Assembly (NCBI RefSeq): GCF_036967205.1 | Contig: NZ_CP146022.1 | Span: 3,348,001 to 3,412,000 of the forward strand | Source: Streptomyces sp. Q6 | GTDB lineage: Bacteria; Actinomycetota; Actinomycetes; Streptomycetales; Streptomycetaceae | Reading direction: 5' to 3' | Length of the DNA stretch: 64,000 nucleotides | Shown here: positions 33,769 through 43,223 of the stretch, piece after piece | Position numbering within the stretch: position 1 is the stretch's first letter | How the letters are laid out: every line of letters begins with the position of its first letter | The notes under the pieces: generated by a model | Seen by the model: the letters and a program-made list of their open reading frames with translations, nothing else | Told to the model about the DNA's origin: nothing | The model's database searches: none | Made by a program: the position numbers and the translations under genes

Positions 33769-35421
33769 TCAGTTGCCGGAATTGCCGCCCAGTTCCCCGA
33801 TCCAGTCGGTGACCGTCGAGAACCAGTCGGACAGCTGGGCCCAGTAGCCCTTGCCGGTGCCGATCCAGTCCTGGAGCGGGGTGAACTCCCAGACCAGCCA
33901 GCTCACCACGAAGAGGATCACGATCATGAACAGGCAGCCCTTGAGGCAGCCCAGGCCCGGGATCTTCATCGGGTTGGCGCTGCGCTGACGCGGCTCGCGC
34001 GGCGGCCTCGGCTGCTGCGGCGGCGGCGCCTGCGGCGGTGCGTACTGCTGCGGCTGCTGCTGGGGCTGCGGGGCCTGGCGCGGCGCGGGACGCTGCTGCC
34101 GCGGCGCGTACTGCTGCGGCTGCTGCTGGCGCGGCTGCTGCTGCGGGCGCGCGACCTGGCGCTGCGGACGGCGGCGCAGCGGGTCCTCGTTCGGGTCGAG
34201 GTACTGCACCTGCGTCTGCTCGTTGCGGTCGCGGGCCGCGCGCAGCTGGTTCTGCCAGGGGTGCGGGTCGTCCGGATTGCCGCCCGGCGGGTTCTGCGGG
34301 ACCGGCGGCATGACGGCCGTCGGATCGGCGGCGCCGCGGTTCGGCAGCACGGAGGTCGGATCCGCGTCCCCCCACTGGTTGGCCTGGTTGCCCTGGTGGC
34401 CCTGCTGCTGCATGACGCTCGTCGCGGCGTTCGGGTCGTACGAGCCCGCGTTGCTCGGCAGCACCTGCGTCGGGTCGGCGGCGCCCGGGACACCCGGGAC
34501 CTGCGCCGGGTCCGGATCCGGCATCAGCAGGGCGCCCACGCCGTCGGCGGCGGCGATCTGCGCGCTGTTGGCGTGCACGCCGATGCCCTCGGCGACGGTC
34601 CGCAGCCCGCGCGCCAGGTTCTCCGCGCTGGGCCGCTCGTCCGGGTTCTTGCGCAGGCAGCGCTCGATGACCGTCCACAGCGGGTCGGGGACCGTGGAGG
34701 GACGGCGCGGTTCGGCGCTGAGGTGCTGGTGGAGGACTTCGAGGGCCGAGCCGCCGGCGAACGGCGGGCGACCCGTGACCAGCTCGTAGAGCAGGATTCC
34801 GGCGCCGTAGACGTCGACGGCGCTGGTCTGCGGGCGGCCCTCGGCGGACTCCGGCGCCACATAGGCGGGCGTGCCGACGAACTCGTGGGTGCGGGTCAGC
34901 CCCGGGGAGTCGGCCAGGCGCGCGATGCCGAAGTCGGTGAGCATCGGGTGCATGCCCCTGTCGTCCTGCTTCAGCAGGACGTTGGCCGGCTTCAGGTCGC
35001 GGTGCACCACGCCGTCGGCGTGGCTGGCGGCGAGCGCGTCGGCGATCTGCGCCGTCAGGAGCGAGGCCGCGACCGGCGAGAACGGGCCGTTCTCGCGCAG
35101 GTAGCGGTGCAGGTCGGGGCCGTCGATCAGGTCCATGACGAGGGCGAGGAGCTCGCCCTCCACGACCAGGTCACGGGTCCGCACGATGTTCGGGTGCGTG
35201 AGGCGGAGCAGGACGGAGCGCTCGCGCAGGAAGCGCATCACCACGTCCGCGTCGTTCGCCAGCTCCTCCTTGAGGACCTTGATGGCGACGGTCTCACCGG
35301 GCTGACCGGCGACGGCCGCCTCGGCGCCCGCGGTCTCGCGCTGGCGGGCTCGCCAGACGGTGCCCGTGGCGCCGCGTCCGAGCGGCTCCTCGAGCAGGTA
35401 CTTGCTGCCTACCGGCCGCAC
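33769..35421 (-). CDS. pkaA: Ser/Thr protein kinase PkaA
   Basis: A 550-residue Hanks-type kinase. GTG 35421 is the start, with GGGAG about 9 nt upstream; the frame is open a further 103 codons but that part is Pro/Gly filler. Gly loop GRGATGTVWRARQ, VAIKVLKEE, HRDLKPANVLL, DFGIARL, GTPAYVAPESAEG. Kinase core ends near 280. A long disordered region with ADPTQVLPSNAG, ADPTSVLPNRGA and ADPTAVMPP repeats (Thr sites) and Gln/Pro-rich runs precedes one membrane helix near 500-520 (CLFMIVILFVVSWLVW). In S. coelicolor PkaA phosphorylates proteins affecting antibiotic production. Confidence 0.93.
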   Translation of the reverse strand: MRPVGSKYLLEEPLGRGATGTVWRARQRETAGAEAAVAGQPGETVAIKVLKEELANDADVVMRFLRERSVLLRLTHPNIVRTRDLVVEGELLALVMDLIDGPDLHRYLRENGPFSPVAASLLTAQIADALAASHADGVVHRDLKPANVLLKQDDRGMHPMLTDFGIARLADSPGLTRTHEFVGTPAYVAPESAEGRPQTSAVDVYGAGILLYELVTGRPPFAGGSALEVLHQHLSAEPRRPSTVPDPLWTVIERCLRKNPDERPSAENLARGLRTVAEGIGVHANSAQIAAADGVGALLMPDPDPAQVPGVPGAADPTQVLPSNAGSYDPNAATSVMQQQGHQGNQANQWGDADPTSVLPNRGAADPTAVMPPVPQNPPGGNPDDPHPWQNQLRAARDRNEQTQVQYLDPNEDPLRRRPQRQVARPQQQPRQQQPQQYAPRQQRPAPRQAPQPQQQPQQYAPPQAPPPQQPRPPREPRQRSANPMKIPGLGCLKGCLFMIVILFVVSWLVWEFTPLQDWIGTGKGYWAQLSDWFSTVTDWIGELGGNSGN

Positions 35422-35880
35422 GTCATGCGCTCCCTGCTTGCCTACTGCTGATGGACTTACTGCTGGACCTGTCGGACCTGCTGAATCTGCTGGACCTGGT
35501 GCGGGTGCCGGGCCTGTTCGGTCCGGACCGTCTCCAGGTGTTCCGACCCACTCTAGTGGCGGACCTCCCCGTACAGGCTGTCGATCTTCGCCGGGCTCCC
35601 GGCCCGCCCTACCCGTGTTCGACGGAAAGACGCGCGGCCGGGGCGGTTGGTTGCCGCGGGACGACGTGACCGATCTCAAGCGGGCACCGAGCAGGCACTT
35701 TTGCGGGCAGAGCCGACCAATCAAGATCACTTACGAGTGGGTGGTGGGCGTGTTGTCAGTGGCAGGTGCGAGGATGCCCCCAGCACTGGCTGACGTGCCC
35801 GTAGTGGTGGGGGAATCTGCGGTGGGGGACCGCGGGCTGTCCCGTCCCGGGCGCCCGCGCGGAAGGGACCACAGACGGCG
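35422..35880. other. divergent promoter region between pkaA and the FHA-FtsK gene
   Basis: 459 bases shared by two divergent genes. 35451-35520 is built of imperfect ctgctggacctg-type units, read on the minus strand as cag-rich repeats; this is the untranslated or rejected extension of pkaA. An 11-position hairpin with one mismatch (35777-35787 with 35803-35813) lies about 70 bp before the FHA gene start. A plus-strand 72-codon Leu-rich frame over the repeats has no family-like features. Confidence 0.45.
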
Positions 35881-38800
35881 ATGCAGATCCGCCTTACCGT
35901 CGTAGACCCCCTGGGCACGCGCCCCGACACCTCCGCGCACGGCGCGGACGTCCTGGTCACCGCCCCGGCAGGTACCGCGCTGGCCGCGGTCGCCTCCGGC
36001 CTGGCCGCGACCGTCGCGGGCGGCGACGCTCCCTCCTCCGTCCTGTACGCGGGCGCAGAGCGCCTCGACGCACAGCGCTGCCTGCTCGGCGAGCCGCCAC
36101 TGACCGACGGCGCGGTGCTCTCGCTGGGCGGCCCCACGGACCCCGGCCCCGAGCCGGACGGCGCGGCGGCGCAGCTCCATGTCGTGGCGGGGCCCGACGC
36201 GGGCGGGGTGCACCTGCTGCACGGCGGGCAGATCCGGATCGGCCGCTCCGCCGACGCGGACGTGCCCCTGGACGACCCGGACGTGTCGCGACTGCACTGC
36301 GCGGTGACGCTGGCCGCCGACGGCCGGGTCACGGTCGCGGACCTGGGCTCGACGAACGGCACGACGGTGGACGGCCGCCCGCTCGGCGCCCGCCCCGTCC
36401 GCCTCTCCCCGGCGCCCTGCTGCGCCTCGGTGAATCGGCGCTGCGCGTCGCGGGCGCGGGCGACGCGACCCGCACCGCGCCCCTGGGCACGGCGCCGGAC
36501 GGCGAGGGACACGTACGCGTGGAGTTCGCCGGACAGCGGCCCGCCCCGGCGCCGGAGCCGACCCCACCACCGCCCCCGTCCCCGCTCTCACCACCGACGA
36601 CGAGACGCGGCACGCCTACGGGGACGCGTCCTGGGGCGCCGCGGGCGAGCGCGCGGCCGGTCCCGCCGAGTCCGTGGGCACCGAACCGGTCGTGCCGGAG
36701 CAGGGCGGGGCGCCCGACGTGGAGAGCACGCGCATGGGCACGCCGCCGCGCGGCACCGCGCTGCCGCGCGCCCTCGTAAGCGCGGCGGCCTCGGCCGGCT
36801 GCTGCGCCGCGGCGGCCGCGAGGAGCAGGACCAGCAGCACGAGATCCACGAGCCGTACGCCCTGCGCACCCCGGCCGCCTCACCCGCGTACGAGGACGAG
36901 CCCGCCCCCGGCCCCCGGCCGCCGCCGAGACCTGGCCGGACGCCGCCGCCCTGCTGCTCACCGCGCTCGGCCCCGGCCCGCGCCTGTGGGAGCGCGGCCC
37001 CGGACATCCGGAGACGCTGGCCGTGCGGCTCGGCACCGTCGACCGGGCCACGCCGGACGGGGCGGGGCTGCTGCCCGCGGTCCCGGTGACCGTGGGCCTC
37101 GCCGAGGCAGGATCGCTGGGCCTCGCGGGGCCCCGGGCGCGCCTGACCGGCCTGGCCCGCTGCGCCGTCGCCCAGCTCGCCGGGCTGCACGCGCCGGACC
37201 GCCTGGAGCTCGTCCTCATCAGCACCGACCGGGCGCGGACCGTGGCAGAGCGGGTCGCCGAGTGGTCCTGGCTCGGCTGGCTGCCCCATGTGCGCCCGGC
37301 CCACGGCCAGGACTGCCGTCTCCTGCTCGCCTACGACCGTGAGCAGGCGGCCGCGCGCACCGGCGAGCTGCTGCGGCGGCTCGACGACCACATCGCGGGG
37401 CACCGGCCCGGGGACGCGGAGACCGCGACGGTCGTCGTCGTGGACGGCGACCCCGGTTCCGCCGCGCTGCGCGAGGCGACCGTGCGGCTCGCCGCCGAGG
37501 GCGCCGCGGCCGGGATCCATGTGATGTGCCTGGCCGAGACCCCGGCCACCTCGCCCGCGTCGCCGGTCGAGCAGACCTACGAGGAGGCGTGCGCGCAGAG
37601 TCCCGCGTTCCGCGCGTGCGGCGCCGTGGCCCTGCTCAGCGGGGACGTGGCGACGGCGCTGCGGCTGCACCGGGCCGCGCGCGGTCAGCTCGCCGGGCAC
37701 GGCACGGTCGCCACCGTGGACGCCGTGTCGCCGGCCTGGGCCGAGCGGTTCGCGCGGGCGCTCGCCCCGCTGCGGACGGACACGGTGGCGGGGCCGGGCG
37801 GCAGGACCGGGGCGCGCGTGACGGCGCCGCTGCCTCATGTCGCGCGCCTGCTCGACGAGTTGGGGCTCGCGCGGGCCACTCCCGCGTCCCTGATGGCCCG
37901 TTGGGCCGCGGCCGCCGATGATCCGGAGTCGCTGGGCGGCCGGGTGTGGGCCGTGCTCGGTGCCGGGCCGCGTGGACCGGTCGGCGTCGATCTGGCCGCC
38001 GAGGGGCCGCACCTGTTGATCGAGGGGCCCGCGGGCAGTGGCCGTACGGAGCTGCTGCGCTCCATCGCCGCCTCCTCGCCGCCGCCGAGCGGCCCGACCG
38101 GCTCGGGCTCGTCCTCGTCGACGGGCAGGGCGGGGCGGGCGGCGGCAGCGAGCGCGCCGACGGACTGCGGGTGTGCACCGATCTGCCGCACGTGACGACG
38201 CACCTCGCGGCCAGCGACCCCGTGCGGATGCGGGAGTTCGCGCAGTCCCTGAGCACCGAGCTGAAGCGGCGGGCCGAGCTCATAGGGCGTACGCACTTCA
38301 CGGAGTGGCACACCCAGCGCGCCGTGTCGGGGCGGATGGTCGCCCAGCGCTCGGCGCCCGCGGCGGGCGGTGCCGGAGCCGCCGACCTGGAGGCGCCGCC
38401 GAGTTCGACGATCCGGCTGCGTCCGGGCGCGGCCCGGGAGAAGACGGAGACCGCGCCGCCGCTGCCGCGTCTGGTGGTCGTCGTGGACGATCTGGACGCG
38501 CTGCTCGCGCCGCCGCTCGGCTCGCCGGGGCGGCCCGCCGCCGGGTCGGTCGTGCGGGCGCTCGAAGCCGTGGCGCGGGACGGGGAGCGGCTCGGGGTGC
38601 ATCTCGTCGCGGCGTTCGCCTCCGGCGGGGCGCCGGGGTGGACGGCCCGGCCGTACGTCGTGCTCGACGCGGTGGGCTCCGCCGGGGCGGAGGAGGCCGC
38701 TCCGGGGCGTGGGCGGGTCTTCGGGGGCGACGGCCGCGAGGTCGGGTTGCAGGCGGGTCGGGTGACCGGGCGCATTCCGCGGACGGCGACGCAGCGGCCG

Positions 38801-38959
38801 ACCGTGGTGGCGCTGGACTGGGCGCGGATGGGTGATCCGCCGGATCGGCGGCCGGTGCGGGAGCTGGGGAACGGGCCGACGGATCTGGCGTTGCTGGCGA
38901 GTGCGTTGGAGCGGGCCGCTCGGTCTGTGGCGGCGCGTGAGGTGCCGTCGCTGTTGTAG
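35881..38959 (+). pseudogene. FHA domain / FtsK-SpoIIIE-like ATPase, five frame breaks
   Basis: As given, the gene needs five frame corrections, each equal to one missing base, near 36401-36411, 36538-36560, 36765-36778, 36902-36917 and 38066-38076. The restored protein would be about 1025 residues. An N-terminal ubiquitin-like/EssC-type domain is followed by an FHA domain (RIGRSADADVPLDD, SRLHC, LGSTNGTTVDG, near 118-170), an acidic linker, and an ATPase region with Walker A-like EGPAGSGRTELLRS and Walker B LVVVVDDLDALL. It lies head-to-head with pkaA, whose substrates could bind the FHA domain. Sequence error is likelier than decay because both sides of each break stay family-like. No ESX partners are nearby. 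Confidence 0.75.
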
Positions 38960-39337
38960 GGGCCGTGGCTGCGGTGCGGTCGCTGCGGTGCCGTCGCTGC
39001 GGTGCCGTCGCTGCTGGGTGTGGGCGGGGCTGTCGTCGGTGAGCGGGGCTGCTGTGGCCGGGGCGGGGTCGGGGTGCCGGCCCTTTCGGAGCGCTCGCCC
39101 CGCGCTGGGGGCCGCCTTGCCCACCCTGCCGCCCTTGGCGGCAGATTGCCCAAGACGGCGGGGGCTGGGCCGTTGCCCGAGGCTGTGGGGCAGGGGGTCC
39201 CCATCACGACCCCGTCACGATCACCGTCTTGACACTACGGGCACTCTTGCCGGTTCTCCCTGGCCGGGCGTAGACCAGAGCGCACGGGACAGCGCTCAGT
39301 ACATACGTTCAACGTTCAGGACGAGAACGGGGCAGTG
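38960..39337. other. intergenic region upstream of the ABC operon, with 14-bp tandem repeats
   Basis: 378 bases. Three tandem 14-bp units gctgcggtgc(c/g)gtc occupy 38968-39009, echoing the last codons of the preceding gene. An 8-bp hairpin (39126-39133 with 39137-39144) may end that gene's transcript. A TTGACA hexamer at 39229-39234 is the best -35 candidate for the ABC operon, but the sequence 17 nt on (GGTTCT) is a poor -10. ACGTTCA occurs twice in tandem at 39305-39318, a possible operator or chance repeat. Confidence 0.4.
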
Positions 39338-40735
39338 ATGCGCAGCACTCTTCGGACACGCACTCTTCGGACACGCACCCTACGGACACGCACACTTCGC
39401 AAGGCCGTCATAGTCGTCACGGCGGGGTCGTTAGCCCTCGCGCTCACCTCCTGCGGGGACGACGACGGCAAGAAGCCGAGTGGAGGCGGCGAGAAGACGT
39501 CGGGATCCTCGCTCCAACTGCCGAAGCTGGACGGCGAGTCGTTGGAGATCGCCGCCGTGTGGACCGGTGACGAGCAGAAGAACTTCAAGCAGGTCCTCGC
39601 GGAGTTCGAGAAGCGGACGGGCGCCAAGGTCACGTTCGTACCGGCCCAGGACCCGATCATCAACTTCCTGGGGTCGAAGGTGGCGGGTGGCGCCCCGCCG
39701 GACGTCGCGATGCTGCCGCAGCCCGGCGCCATCAAGCAGGCCGTCGCCAAGAAGTGGGCCAAGCCGCTCGGCAAGGACGCCCAGGCCCAGCTGACCGACA
39801 ACTACAGCAAGGGCTGGCAGGACCTCGGGAAGGTCGACGGGACGCAGTACGCGGCGTACTACAAGGCCGCCAACAAGTCCCTGGTCTGGTACAACACCAA
39901 GGTCTTCGAGAACGCGGCGGCCAAGGAGCCGAAGACCTGGAAGGACTTCATGGCGACCGCCCAGGCGATCTACGACTCCGGTGTGACGCCGGTGTCCGTG
40001 GGCGGCGCCGACGGCTGGCCGCTGACCGACTGGTTCGAGAACATCTACCTCTCGCAGGCGGGCCCCGAGAAGTACGACCAGCTGGCCAAGCACGAGATCA
40101 AGTGGACCGACCCGTCCGTGAAGGACGCGCTGACCACGCTCGCGCAACTGTGGGGCAAGAGCGACTTCCTGGCGGGCGGCAACAAGGGCGCCGCGGGCAC
40201 CGAGTTCACCAAGTCGGTCGAGCAGACCTTCACCGGCGGCGACCAGCCGAAGGGCGCCATGGTCTACGAGGGCGACTTCGCGCAGGTCAACATCCAGCAG
40301 ACCAAGGCGAAGATCGGGACGGACGCGAAGGTGTTCCCGTTCCCGGCGGTCGGGTCCGGGGAGCCGCCGGTGGTCAGCGGCGGTGACGCGGCGGTCATCC
40401 TGAAGGACTCCAAGGCGTCGCAGGCGCTGGTGACCTGGCTGGCCTCGCCGGAGGCGGCGACGATCCAGGCCAAGCTGGGCGGCTACCTCTCGCCGAACAA
40501 GAACGTGGACCTGTCGGCGTATCCGAACGAGGTGCAGCGCACGATCGCCAAGGCGGTCATCGACGCGGGCGACGACTTCCGCTTCGACATGTCGGACCAG
40601 ACACCGCAGGCGTTCGGCGGCACGCCCGGCAAGGGCGAGTGGAAGGCGCTCCAGGACTTCCTGATGAACCCGAAGGACATCGCGGGCACCCAGCGCACGC
40701 TGGAGGCCGAAGCGGCCAAGGCGTACAAGGACTGA
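39338..40735 (+). CDS. ABC transporter substrate-binding lipoprotein (sugar type)
   Basis: A 465-residue extracellular lipoprotein. The lipobox LALTSC places the lipidated Cys at residue 39. The n-region is unusual: three copies of a 15-bp unit give RTRTLRTRTLRTRTLRK before the hydrophobic core. The mature part is a cluster-B/MalE-type binding protein (AAVWTGDEQKNFKQVLAEFEK then PDVAMLPQPG, with WPLTDWFENIY and AAVILKDSKASQALVTWL). GTG 39335 or ATG 39338 can start it. It delivers an unknown sugar or oligosaccharide to the two permeases downstream. No ATPase gene is in the operon; a shared MsiK-type ATPase is the usual partner in streptomycetes. Confidence 0.92.
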   Translation: MRSTLRTRTLRTRTLRTRTLRKAVIVVTAGSLALALTSCGDDDGKKPSGGGEKTSGSSLQLPKLDGESLEIAAVWTGDEQKNFKQVLAEFEKRTGAKVTFVPAQDPIINFLGSKVAGGAPPDVAMLPQPGAIKQAVAKKWAKPLGKDAQAQLTDNYSKGWQDLGKVDGTQYAAYYKAANKSLVWYNTKVFENAAAKEPKTWKDFMATAQAIYDSGVTPVSVGGADGWPLTDWFENIYLSQAGPEKYDQLAKHEIKWTDPSVKDALTTLAQLWGKSDFLAGGNKGAAGTEFTKSVEQTFTGGDQPKGAMVYEGDFAQVNIQQTKAKIGTDAKVFPFPAVGSGEPPVVSGGDAAVILKDSKASQALVTWLASPEAATIQAKLGGYLSPNKNVDLSAYPNEVQRTIAKAVIDAGDDFRFDMSDQTPQAFGGTPGKGEWKALQDFLMNPKDIAGTQRTLEAEAAKAYKD

Positions 40736-40742
40736 CGCGGCG

Positions 40743-42200
40743 ATGACCCCGGCCGCCGACGGCGACGGCCCGGACCGCACCGCCAAGTCGCCTGCTCCGG
40801 CAGGCGGCCTGGCGGGTGCGTCCGGGGCCGACGCCCCCACGTCCCCCGACCGCCCCACCCGCTTCAAGAGCGTGACCGGCACCCGCAAGTCCGTCGCGTT
40901 CCTGTTCCTGCTGCCCGCGCTCGTCCTGCTCGGCGCGCTGGTCATGTACCCGATCGGGTACTCGTTGGTGCGCAGCTTCTTCAACGCGTCGGGCAGTTCG
41001 TTCATCGGGTTCGACAACTACGAGACGCTGTTCACGCGCGACGACACCAAAGCGGCGATCAACAACAACATTTTCTGGGTGGTGCTCGCCCCGACGATCG
41101 CCACGGCCCTCGGTCTGATCTTCGCCGTGCTCACCGAACGCATCCGCTGGGGCACGGCGTTCAAGCTGGTCGTCTTCATGCCGATGGCGATCTCGATGCT
41201 GGCGGCGGGCATCATCTTCCGGCTCGTGTACGACCAGGACCCGGAGAAGGGCGTGGCGAACGCGGTCGTCACCTCGGTGCACGACACGTTCGTCTCGTCG
41301 TCCGCGTTCCCCAAGGCGCATCCGCGGCCGGACGCGGACATCGCCGGCAAGGCCGGTGGCCCGTTCCTGACCAAGGAGCCGGTACGGGCCGGAACTCCGG
41401 TCCTGCTGCCGCTCGTCGGGGTCGCGCCCGACCAGATGCCGGGCGGCGCGAAGCCCGCGAAGGCGGCCCCCGCCACGTCGGGGAAGGTCACCGGCACGAC
41501 CTGGCAGGACTTCACGCTCGGCAAGGGGGCGGGGAAGAAGAACCAGGTCGACGCGAGTGAGGTCGGCTATCCCGGGATGCGGATCGAGGCCGTGAAGGAC
41601 GGCGAGGTCGTCGCCTCCACGACCGCGGCCGACGACGGTACGTTCACGCTCCCCGCCGCCGCCGACGGGGCCAGGCTGCGCCTGCCCCAGGCCAACTTCG
41701 AGGAGGCGTACAACGGCGTCGACTGGCTCGGCGACAAGAAGTTCTTCACGATCCACCTGGGCGGATTCGACCTCTACCTCAACATCGTGACGACGTCGAT
41801 CATGCTCGCGTACGTGTGGATGTGGGCCGGGTTCGCGATGGTCCTGATCGGCGCGGGTCTGGCCTCCATCCCGCGCGAACTCCTGGAGGCGGCCCGGGTC
41901 GACGGTGCCACCGAGTGGCAGGTGTTCCGCCGCGTCACGGTGCCGCTGCTGGCACCCGTGCTCGCCGTCGTCCTCGTGACGCTGATGATCAACGTGCTGA
42001 AGATCTTCGACCTGATCTTCATCATCGCGCCCGGATCGTCGCAGGACGACGCGAACGTCCTGGCGTTGCAGCTGTACAGCTCGGCGTTCAACGAGGGCAA
42101 CGAGGGGCTGGCCAGCGCCATCGCGGTGCTGCTGTTGCTCCTCGTGATCCCGGTGATGTGGTTCAACATGCGGCGACTGCGGCGGGAGGTACGGCGATGA
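40743..42200 (+). CDS. ABC sugar permease 1 with inserted extracytoplasmic domain
   Basis: A 485-residue MalF-type permease; such subunits are usually about 300-330. Six helices: about 52-73, 109-130, 141-162, 344-370, 387-412 region and 450-475. The EAA loop is EAARVDGATEWQVFRRVTVPLLAP. Between helices 3 and 4 an extra about 140 residues (about 180-320) face outside. Its second half, GYPGMRIEAVKDGEVVASTT then DDGTFTLPAAADG, reads like a small carboxypeptidase-regulatory beta-sandwich. The first half is Pro/Ala/Lys-rich. The insert could contact the binding protein or the wall. It starts 7 bp after the lipoprotein gene and overlaps the next by 4 bp. Confidence 0.92.
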   Translation: MTPAADGDGPDRTAKSPAPAGGLAGASGADAPTSPDRPTRFKSVTGTRKSVAFLFLLPALVLLGALVMYPIGYSLVRSFFNASGSSFIGFDNYETLFTRDDTKAAINNNIFWVVLAPTIATALGLIFAVLTERIRWGTAFKLVVFMPMAISMLAAGIIFRLVYDQDPEKGVANAVVTSVHDTFVSSSAFPKAHPRPDADIAGKAGGPFLTKEPVRAGTPVLLPLVGVAPDQMPGGAKPAKAAPATSGKVTGTTWQDFTLGKGAGKKNQVDASEVGYPGMRIEAVKDGEVVASTTAADDGTFTLPAAADGARLRLPQANFEEAYNGVDWLGDKKFFTIHLGGFDLYLNIVTTSIMLAYVWMWAGFAMVLIGAGLASIPRELLEAARVDGATEWQVFRRVTVPLLAPVLAVVLVTLMINVLKIFDLIFIIAPGSSQDDANVLALQLYSSAFNEGNEGLASAIAVLLLLLVIPVMWFNMRRLRREVRR

Positions 42201-43078
42201 CCACCGTGGACGAGAGCGTGAAGGGAGAGCGGTCGCTCGCCCGCCGGATCGGTGACTCGGTCCGCGGCGGTGTGCTCCAGTTCGTCCTGCTCCTGGTCGG
42301 CGCGCTGTGGCTGATCCCGACGATCGGGCTGCTGCTCTCCTCGCTGCGCTCCCCCGAGGACATGGCGGCGAGCGGCTGGTGGAAGGTCCTCAGCGAGCCG
42401 TCGCAGCTCACCTTCAAGAGCTACAGCAGCCTCCTGGAGAACTCCGACATCACCCAGTCCCTCGTCAACACCGCCCTGATCACGGTGCCCGCGACCCTGC
42501 TCGTCATCGTGATCGGCTCGCTGACCGGGTACGCGTTCGCGTGGATGGAGTTCCCGGGCCGCGACTGGTGGTTCCTCGTCGTGGTGGGCCTGCTGGTGGT
42601 GCCGGTGCAGCTCGCCCTGGTGCCGATCGCCAAGCTCTTCGGCGACCTCGGCATCTTCGGATCGCTGATCGGCGTGATCCTCTTCCACGTCGGCTTCGGG
42701 CTGCCGTTCGCGGTGTTCCTGCTGCGGAACTTCTTCGCGGAGATCCCCCGCGAGCTCCTGGAGGCGGCCCGGCTGGACGGCGCGGGTGAACTGCGCCTGT
42801 TCGTACGGGTCGTGATGCCGCTCGGCGCGCCCGCGATCGCCTCCCTGGGGATCTTCCAGTTCCTGTGGGTGTGGAACGACATGCTGGTCGCGCTGATCTT
42901 CACGGACACCGACAGCCAGCCGATCACGGTCGCGCTCCAGACCCAGGTGCGGCAGTTCGGCAACAACGTCGACGTGCTCGGCCCCGGCGCGTTCATCTCG
43001 ATGGTGATCCCGCTGGCCGTGTTCTTCGCGTTCCAGCGGCAGTTCGTGTCCGGTGTGATGGCGGGCGCCGTGAAGTAG
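42197..43078 (+). CDS. ABC sugar permease 2
   Basis: A 293-residue MalG-type permease with six helices (about 29-50, 90-112, 124-145, 154-175, 205-225, 262-282). EAA loop EAARLDGAGELRLFVRVVMPLGAP for docking an ATPase. ATG 42197 overlaps the previous stop (ATGA), so translation is coupled. It forms the transmembrane dimer with the 485-residue subunit. No ATP-binding subunit follows; a hairpin terminator does. Confidence 0.93.
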   Translation: MTTVDESVKGERSLARRIGDSVRGGVLQFVLLLVGALWLIPTIGLLLSSLRSPEDMAASGWWKVLSEPSQLTFKSYSSLLENSDITQSLVNTALITVPATLLVIVIGSLTGYAFAWMEFPGRDWWFLVVVGLLVVPVQLALVPIAKLFGDLGIFGSLIGVILFHVGFGLPFAVFLLRNFFAEIPRELLEAARLDGAGELRLFVRVVMPLGAPAIASLGIFQFLWVWNDMLVALIFTDTDSQPITVALQTQVRQFGNNVDVLGPGAFISMVIPLAVFFAFQRQFVSGVMAGAVK

Positions 43079-43097
43079 CGCTCGTCTGAGCGGTGTT

Positions 43098-43130
43098 GAG
43101 GGGCGGGCCGGACGGACCGGTCCGCCCCTC
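43098..43130 (+). terminator. terminator of the ABC operon
   Basis: A 14-bp stem with one G-U (43098-43111 with 43117-43130) and loop ACGGA, 19 bp past the permease stop. Confidence 0.82.
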
Positions 43131-43223
43131 ACCCGTCCCCCATATGGCACATTCGGCGTAACCGATCACATCCGTCGGGCGTTCCCGGGCAGTATGCCCG
43201 CGCCGACCCATGGATGTGCCACC

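Noticed and set aside
35451-35669. 72-codon Leu-rich ORF
   Set aside because: It arises from a ctg-rich imperfect repeat in the pkaA leader, with no ribosome site or family-like sequence.
35881-38959. Several separate small genes instead of one FHA-FtsK gene
   Set aside because: The pieces are consecutive parts of one domain series, with no ribosome sites at the internal starts, and join by single-base corrections.
43079-43193. Additional ABC ATPase gene in the sugar operon
   Set aside because: The spacer holds only a terminator; the next gene is a glycosyltransferase fusion.
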